64,000 bases of DNA from Peronospora farinosa (taxonomy: Eukaryota > Oomycota > Peronosporomycetes > Peronosporales > Peronosporaceae). The DNA is taken from contig CANTFK010000983.1 in assembly GCA_947646735.1 (NCBI GenBank), forward strand, positions 1 through 64,000, written 5' to 3'. The notes below the pieces were generated by a model that did no database searches, was not told the origin of the DNA, and saw only the letters and a program-made list of their open reading frames with translations. The position numbers were made by a program, and so were the translations under genes. This document shows, piece after piece, positions 19,953-31,110 of the stretch (within the stretch, counting starts at the first letter, position 1; every line of letters begins with the position of its first letter).

Positions 19953-21236
19953 ATGGTTCAAAACTCATCCCGCGACTTTGACATTGCCATTATTGGTGGG
20001 GGTATTGCTGGTGCGACTCTTGCTGTCGGTCTGGTGCGTGCCAATATCCCTGTGACGCTGTACGAATCGGCCATGGCGCTTGGTGAAATAGGTGCCGGTG
20101 TCGCCCTTGGCGCCAACGCTTCTCGCGCATTGGAACTCCTAGCGCCGGACGCCAAACGCGCCTTTGACCGCGTTAGCACGTTCAACCATTCCTCGGCAAA
20201 GAAGAACGTGTGGTTTGACTTTTACAAGGGCGTCGAGACCCCAAGCAGCGACATCAACGAAGGCGTCGGCGACTTCATAACGACCGTCGAGACGCCTGCC
20301 GGATCGGCCTACGTGCACCGTGCTCGGTTCGTCGACGAGATGGTCGAACTCATCCCGGAGGGTGTCATTGAACTCAACAAGCGTGTGTACGATATCGAAA
20401 CGCTTTCTGACGGTAACGTCAAGCTCAAATTCGTGGACGGCTCCGAGGCTGTGCACAGCGCCGTGGTCGGCTGCGATGGCATCAAGTCGCGGACACGCAA
20501 GGTGATTCTTGGCGAGAACGACCCCGCTGCCAACGCCGTCTTCGCGGGAAAGTACGTCTACCGTGGATTGGTTCCGATGGAGAAGGCCGTCGCTCTGCTA
20601 GGCGACGAAATGGCTCGCAATAGCCAAATGTATTTGGGCTACCACGGCCACGTAATTACCTTTCCTATCCAACACGGCCGTGTCATGAACGTAGTCGCGT
20701 TCGCCAGCAAGAAGGAGTGGAAGGATCAGAAGTGGGTCGTGCCCACAACAAAAGAGGCACTAACCAAGGACTTTGCGGGGTTTTCTAAGCACGTCCGTGA
20801 CATCATTTCCATGATGGAAAACACCGATATCTGGGCGCTTTTCCACCACCTGCCCGCTCGCACGTACTCGCGCGGCAAAATGCTCCTGATCGGTGATGCG
20901 GCTCACGCCACGACGCCGCATAACGGAGCGGGTGCAGCCATGGCTATCGAGGATGCCTACGTGCTGTCGTCGCTCTTGACTGACGTCGAACACGCGTCCG
21001 ATCTTGAGGCTGCCTTTCACGCATTTGAAAAGGTGCGTCTCTATCGCACCGCGAAAGTGGTGGTCGAGAGTTACGAAGCGGGTCAGCTCTACGACTTTGA
21101 GCTGCCTGGCTGCGGGGACGACCTGAAAAAAATTACAAAAGCCCTGCAGAAGCGTATGCGATGGATCTGGGAGGAAGACCTGGAACAGGAGGTGATAGAT
21201 GCCAAAGCGTTTTTCCGCATGGCAACCAAGCAGTAG
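19953..21236 (+). CDS. FAD-dependent monooxygenase (salicylate/3-hydroxybenzoate hydroxylase-like)
   Basis: Single-exon, 427 aa from the ATG at 19953; the longer open frame has no upstream ATG. It is a class A flavoprotein monooxygenase of the PHBH fold, which uses NAD(P)H and O2 to hydroxylate an aromatic ring. Motifs: IIGGGIAGATLAVGL (GxGxxG dinucleotide-binding, residues about 11-25), GCDGIKSRTR (DG motif), and GDAAHATTPHNGAGAAMAIED (GD motif, written here in part as the FAD-ribityl site). No transmembrane segment or signal peptide is seen. Salicylate-type substrates would suit a plant-associated oomycete, but the substrate cannot be read from the sequence. Confidence 0.9.
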   Translation: MVQNSSRDFDIAIIGGGIAGATLAVGLVRANIPVTLYESAMALGEIGAGVALGANASRALELLAPDAKRAFDRVSTFNHSSAKKNVWFDFYKGVETPSSDINEGVGDFITTVETPAGSAYVHRARFVDEMVELIPEGVIELNKRVYDIETLSDGNVKLKFVDGSEAVHSAVVGCDGIKSRTRKVILGENDPAANAVFAGKYVYRGLVPMEKAVALLGDEMARNSQMYLGYHGHVITFPIQHGRVMNVVAFASKKEWKDQKWVVPTTKEALTKDFAGFSKHVRDIISMMENTDIWALFHHLPARTYSRGKMLLIGDAAHATTPHNGAGAAMAIEDAYVLSSLLTDVEHASDLEAAFHAFEKVRLYRTAKVVVESYEAGQLYDFELPGCGDDLKKITKALQKRMRWIWEEDLEQEVIDAKAFFRMATKQ

Positions 21237-22607
21237 CGTAAACTGTAAGATTGAGTGGCATGACTATATACCGAACTGTCGTTCACTATCCAAGGATTCG
21301 GATCTCACCTGTAAGTCGCCCAAAAATCATTCTACTCCTAGATGTACAAGTGTGGAAGAGTCGGGATGTCTTCCTAATATTTGAGAAATAAAACCTGGTC
21401 CGACCTGGTGGTGTGTCACAAGGTGCTTCATATATCGTACACGGTGCTGTTTGATGATGGTCCATTCTTCTTGCTTCGGTGCAATTCACTTGCTGACGTC
21501 CATTCTGATTTTTGGTTCTAGAGCCATTTAGCTTGCTGTTTCCAGCCCAGGTCAGAAGGGGTCGGTTGACCGGCTCTTTGGAGGTCTTCGTCTCATGATC
21601 GTTGTTGCTCGAAGGCGCGAATTGGGAAGTGCGGGGTACCAAGTATGACCCAGCGTGGACATTCCAAGATATATAGGAATTGGAGCATATCACCGGCACT
21701 ATCCAAAACTGGAAGAGAACTCCCTCCAACGGGAGGCCTAGGATCCAGAGGGGGAGGTTTTTCCTCTGCTGCGTGCGCTATGGGGGGGGGCAAGCGCAGC
21801 GTGTAAACCGTAAGGGGAGCACCAACCGTGTCACCCCCGGGGGTAGAGGAACGACGACCGCGGTTATCATTCCCTCCTTTCCCGATAGTTCCTGCTATTC
21901 TACGTCAGCCTTTCCGAGCGCAAATCCCCGTCCAACGAAGCGAACTTGCCTAGAACGTGACTTGATCGCGGTGCGTCTGAGGCCCATCGGATATGATACG
22001 GTGCGCACTTTTTGCCACTCCGGAGCCCTGTCTGCTCCTGTGCTAAGTATCCGATTTCACGTCTCCTCTGCGTTTGCCCAGCCGACTGAGTTAACGAGGA
22101 GAAGTCTGCTATAGTTTGGTGGAAGCATATTGATATCGTGTAGTCATAAGTACTTGATCGACGTTTTGAATTTCTCTCACGCATAAACGCTCTTCAATCA
22201 TTGCTCTTCCGAACAATAAAGACCTCTTGTGATAGCTTGTCAAGGACTTAATGGCCGTGAATGTGAAAGAGCTCGAGGAGATTTCTTTCTGACAACATGG
22301 AGTGCCTCTTCAACATTAGTGGGAATCTGTGCGTCGTGTCAAACAGGTCAAAAGGTCTGATGCCGTCGCGATAAAACGAAGTCGTAGCTTTGGAGTGCAC
22401 TTTCGATCGAAGACTGAAGTTTGTCCTAATCAAGTCGGATACCTCAATCATCGTGCGAGGAGGTCATAGCTGGCGAGTAGCCGGATTGAGCTGCCAAAGC
22501 AATGTTGTTTTCATGTCTTGCATGTGGTTTGGTAGCTAATAGATAGCGGGGATACATACACCTTTACCAACCATCACGCTTGTGCCTATTGTGGTTTTAC
22601 TTTCTAA
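21237..22607. other. Intergenic, possible old repeat around 21540-22110
   Basis: No gene is supported. The stretch 21540-22110 is GC-richer than its flanks and has homopurine/homopyrimidine tracts and a C-run/G-run pair near 21835-21845. It has the look of a decayed LTR or other repeat, but no second copy exists in the window and no coding domain is recognised. Confidence 0.3.
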
Positions 22608-24098
22608 TCAACTGATATGTTTACGCTTGCTTGGAGTGAATGCTACCCAAGCAGGACAATGATCCGATAGTTCGTAGCCGCACTGGACCCGCGACATATA
22701 CGTTTGTAACCGGGGAAGCATCGCATCCATCGGGTTTTGAATGGAAGCACGACTGCTTTTTGAACACGGATAGTATCGCCAGTCTACACGAAGAACTCCG
22801 CTGTTCACAAAGTACTCACTCTCCTCATCGAACCCGTTTCGACTGCTGAAGTCTTCGCGGGCGAGCCAAATGTTGTCATAAAGTTTACCGAACACAGTTG
22901 TCGTAAGGGGCGAACGGATTAAAGCCATCTTGTGCGATCCAAGACTCCCCAATACGTCTTGCGGCGACAAGTTGAAGTCTCCTAGCACCACCACCTTCCT
23001 TCCATTTGGAGGAGATGGGCTTATCTCATTTGCCAACCGATTAATCTCCACGACTTCATCATGACGACGTTCTTTCTCACCAAAAGTCACGTGTACGTTC
23101 ATCAACGTAAGCTTCAAGTTCGATACCCCTGACTCTTTCGTCGCTCGAAAAGTGGCAACACACGGTAGCCTTGTAAACACGTTGTTTCTATCTTCCATCA
23201 GCGCGCATTTGTCAACGAGTCGAACGACACAACGTCTGTAAAAGAAGGCATACCGCTCAGTCCTCAATTTCATCCCCGGTGACTTGCGCCCTACAGGATC
23301 CGACACAATATATCCCCATCCGGGCAGCATTGTCTTCAACCTCTTGAGAACAATCAAGTCTCGCACCTCCTGCAATGCGACAAGGTCGAACTCACTCAAA
23401 ACATCAGCAATACGCTGCAGGAGAAATGTCTCCTTTCGTCGGGAAATGTTGCGAATGTTCCAGCTTGCCACAATTAATGCTCGATCGTCACTGCCGTCGT
23501 GGTTCGGTATCGGGAACACGCTTCGACGAACGTCCCTTTCAATCTCCCGGCAAAATCGAAAGTTCTGCTCGTAGTCACGGTCAAGCTCCTCGCAATTCTC
23601 CCTATAGCCTTCATGCTGTAGTAAGCCTGAGTCTTTCTGTCTCACATGAGCACCAGCTTGTAATTTCACGTAAGCTTTGGAACTAATGCCTTTTACGGCC
23701 AGCAGATCTTCCTTCCGATGAAACGGTCTCGCTTCAATAATCCGTTGCGCCAAGACTGGACCGACCCCTTTAAGCTGCTGTAATTGTTTGTTAGACGCAG
23801 CGTTCAGGTCGATTTGTACGGCATTTGTCTTGAATTTCAATGTCTCGAAAGGATTTTCGTCCACGTAAACTTGCCTATGTGCTGTAATAGCTGCGAGTTT
23901 GACAGGACCAATACCTTTTACACGCAGCAAATCCTCTACCGATGAAAAGGGACGACACTCAATGATCAAACGCGCGGTTACACTGCCTACACCTGGCAAC
24001 TTTTGCAGGTCACAAGGTGATGCTGAGTTTAAATCCATCGAAGAGCTGCAACTTTTGACGTTTTTGCACGCTTCCAGCAGCAAGTGATTTGTACGCAT
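22608..24098 (-). CDS. EEPD1-like nuclease: tandem helix-hairpin-helix plus EEP domain
   Basis: Single-exon, 496 aa from the ATG at 24098. The N-terminal third has two ComEA-type helix-hairpin-helix units (LQKLPGVGSVTARLIIE ... VKGIGPVKLAA and LQQLKGVGPVLAQRIIEARP ... VKGI), which bind DNA without sequence specificity. The rest is an endonuclease/exonuclease/phosphatase domain: ASWNIRN, LQEVRD (metal-binding Glu), ERYAFFYR, MNVHVTFG, VVLGDFNLSP (catalytic Asp/Asn) and the final SDHCPAW (catalytic His). This order matches animal EEPD1, which processes stalled replication forks. All catalytic residues seem present. Its role in oomycetes is inferred from the family. Confidence 0.9.
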   Translation of the reverse strand: MRTNHLLLEACKNVKSCSSSMDLNSASPCDLQKLPGVGSVTARLIIECRPFSSVEDLLRVKGIGPVKLAAITAHRQVYVDENPFETLKFKTNAVQIDLNAASNKQLQQLKGVGPVLAQRIIEARPFHRKEDLLAVKGISSKAYVKLQAGAHVRQKDSGLLQHEGYRENCEELDRDYEQNFRFCREIERDVRRSVFPIPNHDGSDDRALIVASWNIRNISRRKETFLLQRIADVLSEFDLVALQEVRDLIVLKRLKTMLPGWGYIVSDPVGRKSPGMKLRTERYAFFYRRCVVRLVDKCALMEDRNNVFTRLPCVATFRATKESGVSNLKLTLMNVHVTFGEKERRHDEVVEINRLANEISPSPPNGRKVVVLGDFNLSPQDVLGSLGSHKMALIRSPLTTTVFGKLYDNIWLAREDFSSRNGFDEESEYFVNSGVLRVDWRYYPCSKSSRASIQNPMDAMLPRLQTYMSRVQCGYELSDHCPAWVAFTPSKRKHIS

Positions 24099-24375
24099 GG
24101 AAAAAAAATGTCCGCACACACGTTTCTAAAACATTTATTTTACATGATGAAATCATAGAGAATTCACGTCAAGAGACTCCATTACTTGTCCATGCTTGAT
24201 ACAGCGTATTTTATTACCATGGACAAAAGGGACTTGGTCGACAAGTACCAAATGGTAGCCATTGCTTTCAGTCTCCAAAGCGAGAGACTGGGGGCCTTTC
24301 CGTTTCTGCCACTTTCATGATGGAGATCCACTCGCTCGCACTTTCTTGCTCAAGTGACGTTAACGGTCAAGTCTC

Positions 24376-26829
24376 ATGTCCTCTTCATTTTCAAAAACTG
24401 CCTCTGAACGAGGTGTCAGTCTTGACTCCATGCCTTTTTCCTCCGTGTCCCCGATATCACCCGCCAGTACTTTGTCGTCACCACCACCAGCCGAACAAGT
24501 ATCGACAGGACGAAAAATGACGAGCTTAATGTCTACTGCGGTGGTTGACAGTATACCAACTTTAATAGAGAATGGAGACAGCGGACATGATATGGAGAAT
24601 GACGACGTGGCGGCATTTAGTGCTCAGGCTGTAGTGAATGGAGACAGCGGACATCATACAGAGAATGGCGACGTGGCGGCATTTAGTGCCCAGGCTGTAG
24701 GGAATGGAGACAGTGGACATGATATGAAGAATGACGACGTGGCGGCATTTAGTGCCCAGGCTGTAGGGAATGGAGACAGTGGACATCATACGGAGAATGG
24801 CGACATGGCGGCATTTAGTGCCCAGGCTGTAGGGAATGGAGACAGTGAATCAAGCTTTTGGGATATCATTGCCGATTCTCACATGAAACTAGAAAGCTAC
24901 AATGATCAACCCTATGACCAGGAAATGAGTGAACCAATATCGAACTTCATGCCCTCAGCCGCTGCTATTATGTCGGCATCAATGAACTTGGCGCACTCAT
25001 CCGTTCCATCGACAAATCTTGCGGTGTATGAAGAGTACGTACTCTTTTTTTTCATTGTTTTGATGCTGCAGACTTTTAACATGCTCTCTATTCTAGTTTT
25101 GGGACGTTGCCATCGTCACCTCTGCTGATAGGCAACCATCAACTGTTTTCCGGACTTGATCCCAGCCATTTCGTCAACTTCGGGTCTCGTCCGGACGGCG
25201 CTTCTTTCCGTACGAAGCCTGCCATCGATTCTATTTTGTATCGACTAATGCTTTTGCCGTTCTGTGCAGTGCTCTCAAAGCCCATTGTTCGTGAAGACGG
25301 TCTTTTACTCGTGGGCACAGAAGCCGTTGTGGATCTTTCACATTCATTCGGCGACAAAAACAGAATATTCGTGACAAACTTTCTCAACTCACCTGGAAGT
25401 GCACAACCACCAGCCCACATTCTGGTGGAACGGGTATGTGCTTGCGCCTTAGCGATGGCTCAAAATCTGAGAGGTGTGCACTCAATATGCTCTGTATTCA
25501 ACAGGAGGTTCGAGATATACAATGGATGGGCGCCCAAGCTGCCATTCTGGCGATCGGCAAAGAGATCCAACTCATCCACTTAGGCAGTGAATCCTGCCGA
25601 CTGCAAAGTAGGTATTGTTGAACTCACGTCAAATGCTCAACAATCTCACAAACCACTTTTCACATGCAGATCCAATTAATTCCGTGCACTCGGGTACTAT
25701 ACGAGAGCTAGCTGTTTCGCCTACCAAGAGCTCATACGTGCTGTCTGGTGGTAAGTGTGCTGGTTTTCTTTCTTGTCGATATCGGTCTCGCTGACGATAT
25801 CTGACGTTGCATGAAACTTCACCAGGTTTCGACGAGACTGTCGTGTTGACGGATCTCCGGAATCACGGAGACCCTCAAGCGGCAGCAATCATTGGCAAAT
25901 TCGATGCTAGTGACGTGGTGAGCAGCGTACGCTGGGCACCATCGGATTTTCAATTGAGCTGGACCACTGATGGAGGCGATTTTCAAGTCGTAGACACCCG
26001 CGTTCGATCACCACAGCTGCAACTACCTCTCTACAAGTTTCAGGTAAATGGCTTGCTTATAAGTTCGATCACATAAGCTGATTTTTCGTGCTGATTTGGC
26101 TTGTTGGGCTAATGCTATGTAGAACCTGGCTGCTTTTGGTGGCCTCTTCACACACGAATACTTGAGCAGCTTCAACATCGCCCTCGGGTTCGAGCGAGGT
26201 CACATCGCCTTTGTGGATATCCGCATGCCTCGTCAACATTCTTGGTACGGACTTTGCATGGCGTGACCATAGTAACGCGACTAACCTTGTTTATTACGAT
26301 ATTCCAGCACCTCGACGATCGAGTCAAAGTTGACAAGCACTGGTGAAATCCGACGTTCCAAGACTGACAAAATCGCGATATTTGGTCGTGGCGGGTACGA
26401 CTTGTCCAGACAATCAATCGTCTGATGTTTAATCACGTACAAGTACTGACTCCGACGTGTTGCCAGTTTCTCCACCGCCAATATCGATGGAACAGCTAAT
26501 ACCTTGGAGCAGATTACCCTGTACGTTCAATCACCTTACTTTGTGTCCGCGATGTGTGCTCAACTGGCTTGTGTTAAACGACTGCAGGCAACAGCAACGC
26601 ACCCTTCCTTCGTACAAAACAAGCGGCGGATTTTCCTATGAAAGAGGAGTGTATTTGGCTGTCTCTGACAAGTACGTGGCGTCAGACACTAATTGAGGTG
26701 TGCGTTAAAGGTGTACTGACCGATCTTCTGCAATTTGACGATACTAGCATGAGCATTGTATCAGTGTACACGGATGACACCATCTTCGGGTCATCGCCTC
26801 CATTTATTGACAGCTGTGGTGTCTGGTGA
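24376..26829 (+). CDS. WD40-repeat protein with N-terminal tandem repeat
   Basis: A multi-exon gene rebuilt through at least nine GT-AG introns. The first exon starts at the ATG at 24376 and ends at 25033 (TATGAAGA|gtacgt). Later exons lie near 25098-25432, 25505-25609, 25670-25750, 25827-26042, 26123-26244, 26309-26390, 26469-26521, 26586-26670 and 26749-26829. The spliced protein has WD40-like blades, such as SGTIRELAVSPTKSSYVLSG followed by GFDETVVLTDLR, and VVSSVRWAPSDFQLSWTTDG. The last exon reads MSIVSVYTDDTIFGSS and ends with TGA at 26829. The first 170 residues are low-complexity, acidic and carry a 22-residue tandem repeat. A beta-propeller scaffold is likely; I do not recognise a specific orthologue. 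It converges on the next gene with only 65 bp between stops. Confidence 0.75.
24571..24834 (+). repeat. Coding tandem repeat, 4 x 66 bp
   Basis: Four in-frame 66-bp units encode NGDSGHxxxNxDxAAFSAQA-type 22-mers, with the start of a fifth (NGDSE). Units alternate between HDM(E/K)NDD and HHTENGD versions, so the true higher-order unit is a 132-bp dimer present twice. Confidence 0.95.
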
Positions 26830-26894
26830 AGCGCATGTGATCAAGTGTGGAATGATGAACAAAAGTAGTTGCCATTTACATTGGCATAAAAACT

Positions 26895-28592
26895 CTAGTA
26901 GTGTTGCATGCGCGAGATCTCCTGAAGTAGTTTCGTCAGGTTGCTCTTCGGCTTTAGATTAATAAAGCTGTCAAAGTGGGACCACGAGTAGCCATCCGTG
27001 TGCGCTACGTCACTCGTAGTGCCTGAAGAATAGAGAGTGCGTGTCAGTGCAATCGCATGACAACGAGCAACATGAACCTCATGTAATACCTGGATTCATA
27101 GCAAGCTGGACACGTCCAAGAGCGTTGCACTCATACCACTCCGTTTCCGTGCTTCGCGACTTATTGGACAATCCAATCATGGTGCTTGCCAGCTGCGTCC
27201 GCAAAACAGGGGACTGTAGAGCTTGCGCAAATTTTATGCGGGTCGGTCGCATAAGCTCGGCAAGACCGGCCTGAATGCGCTGAAGTGCGTTTATTTGCTG
27301 ATCGGTGCAAAGGTACAGCATCTCGATCAGACGAACAACTGCTAGGCAGGTTTGTTCGCCCTCCTGTTGAAGAAACAGGCTGGTCTCACTGTTTTCGGCG
27401 ATGTTAACTTTCTTCATTGTTTTGTCTTCATCGTCGAATACACGTTTCCAAAGCTGCACTCCCCAACCAATAGCGAGGAAAATAAGCTTGTTGTTTCGCA
27501 GCTTGGTGGACGTAGCACGCGACTTTGCACGCGCCTTTGCAGAGTTTGACGCAACCGCATCGTTCTGTAACAGGGAAAATAACCGCGTACGGTGCACCCA
27601 CGCCCCCTGTTCCAAACGTTCATATCGCGAGCGACACGTATACATATCTTGCTGGAAGCAGTACACAAAGAACTGTACTACGAGCAAATTGCGACGCCAG
27701 CTCTCGTTCTTCTTAAACTTTCCATCTTCCCCGACACGCCCATTCCCGCTAACTTCCTGCAGTGCCGTCGCCAATGGCTCCCACTTGTTCGGGAACGTCA
27801 CGGCACAACTGCATGCCAATGCTTTGTCAAACACAAACACCAGCGCTGCATAGATTGCCACTGCGTCCTTGTACGCAACAGCTTCGTGACTTTGGATACG
27901 GTCAATAAGCTCAGCGTAAAGCAGATCTGATGGATACTCTTTGCCAAGTACCACAACACTCCGTAGTGTAGCAATAGCCACCCCCGGATCACTCGTACTA
28001 AGTGACGTGACCATATCAAACACCAGCGACGCGTTCATGGACGACTGGATTGCTGAAGACGGCGTGAAGGGCTTGAGTTCGTCCGACCGATTAACAGGAG
28101 GCGTACTTAAGACTGAAGAAGCTCCAGAAGTTGCACGTCGCTTGATTCCTCGCTTTAAGCTCTTCTCAGGCGTCGACAAGAGCTTGTCGATTGAGGGACT
28201 GGACATGTTCCTAGGTCGTGACGGTGTATTGGACTGAGAGAGCTTCTTAGAAGCACAGGGTTTATACGTGGAGCCCACGGTGCTCAGTATTTCTTCCACT
28301 TTAATGTCACTATCACTGTCGCTGTCACTCAAGATGCTGCTGAGACAACTAGAGGCGGCAAGACGAGAGTTCGTATGGATATTAGACTTTAGGTCACGTT
28401 CGTCTATGTTCACAAAGAGATAGTGACGTAAGTAGACGGAAGTAGGAAGTATAAAGATAGTGAAAAGAACGACAAGAGTCAGGTGAATACAATGAGGTAT
28501 AGTCGATACGTGAACGTACCGTCAGAGATGAGAATTACCGCTTTCGTCGCGGCGTCAGACGTCACTTTAAGCTTCTTCTTGTCCATTGTCAT
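26895..28592 (-). CDS. Nuclear protein with N-terminal SUMO-interacting motif; possible SLF2/FAM178-like
   Basis: Three exons (28592-28520, 28403-27090, 27022-26895) give 504 aa. Joining exons 1 and 2 creates AVILISDDERD, a hydrophobic core followed by acidic residues, which is a textbook SUMO-interacting motif. A serine/aspartate-rich stretch follows (SSILSDSDSDSDIKVEE), then a low-complexity linker with basic patches (KRGIKRRA). From about residue 150 on comes a helical domain (SLVFDMVTSLSTSDPGVAIATLR starts it) that runs to the end. SUMO-binding plus such a helical domain recalls the Smc5/6-recruiting SLF2/FAM178 family, but I cannot confirm that by eye. The last exon (TSDVAHTDGYSWSHFDSF) replaces a short read-through end at 27079. 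Confidence 0.7.
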
Positions 28593-28780
28593 TTAAGTAT
28601 GTCACTAAAGTTTCTCTCAATTACTGACCATACAAGCGATTAATTCGTAAAATTTAAACGTAAAAACTCATAAAGTTGCTTTTAAGATTAAACTTCAATT
28701 CTCTTACAACATTAAAGCAAAAGTTTACCGGTATTCTACCCACAAAAACAATAGTACTCGGCCTCAGATTTTAATGCTCG

Positions 28781-30959
28781 ATGGCGACCTCCATAGTAAA
28801 TCTCGCTGGTACGCAGACAATCGCTGGTGTGCCCGTGGAGTTCGGACAACCAGTTCATGTAAACACGAAGAAACAGCTCCAGCGTCAAATCAATTCTATT
28901 GTCGGATGGAACGATTTGGATCGCACGCCGATGAACGTGGCGCAGACAATGTTGCGTGGCAATGAGCACCAAATGGGCGAACACCCGTATTTTGTATGTG
29001 AAAAGTCGGTGGGTGTTCGGTACTTGGTGCTGCTGGTACAGGGTCGCTGCTACCTCATTTCACAGAATTATGAGTTTCGAGAGGTCGTGCTGTTCTGTCC
29101 CGTACGCCCTGACCGACTGCAGCCCGGTGTCGACCGGAATACTGTGGTTCCTCATCAATGGACTATTCTGGACGGACTTATGGTGTGTGATAAAGATGGT
29201 AGCAAACCGGTGCTTACGCTGCTTCTGTACGACATCTTGGCACTCAATGGCAGTCCGGTGATGACCTCCAAGCTGCAGGACAGACTCAAATTGATCCAGA
29301 ATGATGTCGTGGGTCCACGTAAGCAGTTGCCGCCACCAAAAGGGCAGCCGCCTGACATGTTTCAGCTTGTGCTGCAGTCCATGTACCCCATTAACCGTGT
29401 AGGGCACGTGATTCGCAGTATTCTGCCAAGAGTCTCGCAGACTAGACAGAACGCAGGACTTGTGTTCACACCAGTGCTGCTGCCGTACACGCCAGGATAT
29501 TCTAAAGGACTGTACCATTGGACACCAACGTCGGTGCTATTTGCAGACTTTCAGCTTGGTGTGGAGTGGCGAGGACGCCCTCCAAAACCAGGTTTCAAGC
29601 TCGTGATCCATGATAAGCGCACACAAGTCTTCCATGACTGGATCACACTCACACCAGGTACATTTTCCAAACTAGAGATTTTTTTCATGCAAAGTGCTAA
29701 TGCAGACTAACTTGCTGGGCTGATCATGGTATTAGATGACTTTGAGGCGTTCCGACAGGATAAGAAGGCTTCTTCTCGCATTGTGGAGTGTGTATATGAT
29801 CCGGAGTGGCTCACGTTTATCCCTTCCCATGACAAAAGTACATGGGATTCTGGGAACACAGAGTTTAGCGCTACGGAGCGCGGTGTTGGATGGAGAAAAG
29901 GTGTACAGATAAGCGCCTAGTTTTCTTGACTGTTCCTGGTCTCTCACTATCTTGTGTGTTATGGTCAATGTAAAAGGTGGCTGGAAATTTATTCGGTGCC
30001 GTCCAGACCGCAGTATGCCGCTTGAGCATAACTTTCTTACGATGATTGAAAAAGCAGCTAGCGAGGATATTAAGCTTGAAGAGATTGAGCAATTTTTCCC
30101 CGATGACGCATCGAAAAAGTTGATATTGTCACAACAAAAAGGTCGTCACGAAACCCCAACGACGTCTGATGTAAGAACTCGGTGTTGTTCGTAACGGTGT
30201 AAATTAACCTTCTGACATGATAAATTATTTTATCAAAAGGACTTGGCTCCACCAAACAAGAAGAAACGTGGCGGCAGTGGAACAAGTGGGAGTCAAGGAC
30301 CTGGTACAGGTGTGTGCTACGACTTTCAAAACAAGGGCGTGTGTCAACGCGGTCGATTCTGCCACTTTTCACATTGTGCCTGCAATTCTACATGCTCGTG
30401 CACACCGACCAATAATACTTATGGTAAGGATGTTTTAGTTGGCAAGCAGGTGCTTGGATACTAGAGCTAACTTTTCTTGCGCTGTCGTGCACAGGTGAAA
30501 GACCATTGTACAGAAGAAATGACTACGATGCCCCCCCATCCCCAGAAGGCACGCCTGCGTCTGCGGCACCAGATAAATCACCTTTGCTGCGGCACAACGA
30601 CTCATTTGAGCGTGATTCTACCTTGAAGACAGGAGGTGCCACGGGCGAGGAAGAAGAAGCGGGTGAACTCACAGACAATAGTACGTTAATTTGTTTGCTT
30701 CGACATTGTCACCCCAGCTTTACTGACGAGGCATTTTCTTATCGCCGCAGATAATTTGCACATCAACAGCATTTACGCACCCCTCGAAAACTTTGATAAG
30801 GAGACGATCGCTGCAAAGCGTGCGCAATTGGCTGCTCTAGGAAATCGTCGTATATGGGCAAGCCTCGGACTCGACGATAAACCGCAACGCACGCGTGCTT
30901 GCGGGCTGGTCATATCAAAGACTGGCGAAATGACGTATGTCCGTCCGTTGGAGAAATAA
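28781..30959 (+). CDS. mRNA guanylyltransferase-like protein with degenerate active site, fused to CCCH zinc finger
   Basis: Six exons, join(28781-29657, 29736-29900, 29977-30170, 30240-30423, 30495-30680, 30751-30959), give 604 aa with every junction GT-AG and in frame. The first 380 residues follow the capping-enzyme nucleotidyltransferase plus OB-fold layout. However, the nucleotidyltransferase motifs are altered: motif I EKSVGVR (usual KxDGxR), motif III TILDGLMV (usual DGE), motif IIIa LLLYDILALNG (normal), motif IV AGLVFTP (usual DGLIF), motif V LYHWTP (usual LLKWKP), motif VI RCRPDRSMP (usual RxDK). A CCCH finger follows (CYDFQNKGVCQRGRFCHFSH, spacing 8-5-3), plus a Cys-rich patch and a C-terminal domain without known motif. 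No RNA triphosphatase or methyltransferase domain is present. It is probably an RNA-binding pseudo-enzyme rather than the working capping enzyme (inference). Confidence 0.82.
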
Positions 30960-31110
30960 GGTTCTGCTTCCCGGTATACAGTTTCCGCTTTATATCACTT
31001 GCGTCACGGAATACAAATAAAATGATCATTCAGCTATTTAGAGGGGTGGTGCGTTGTTATCGCCGACAGTCGCGGCAAGCAACGCAAGGGTGTTGCTTTA
31101 AAACGCAAAC

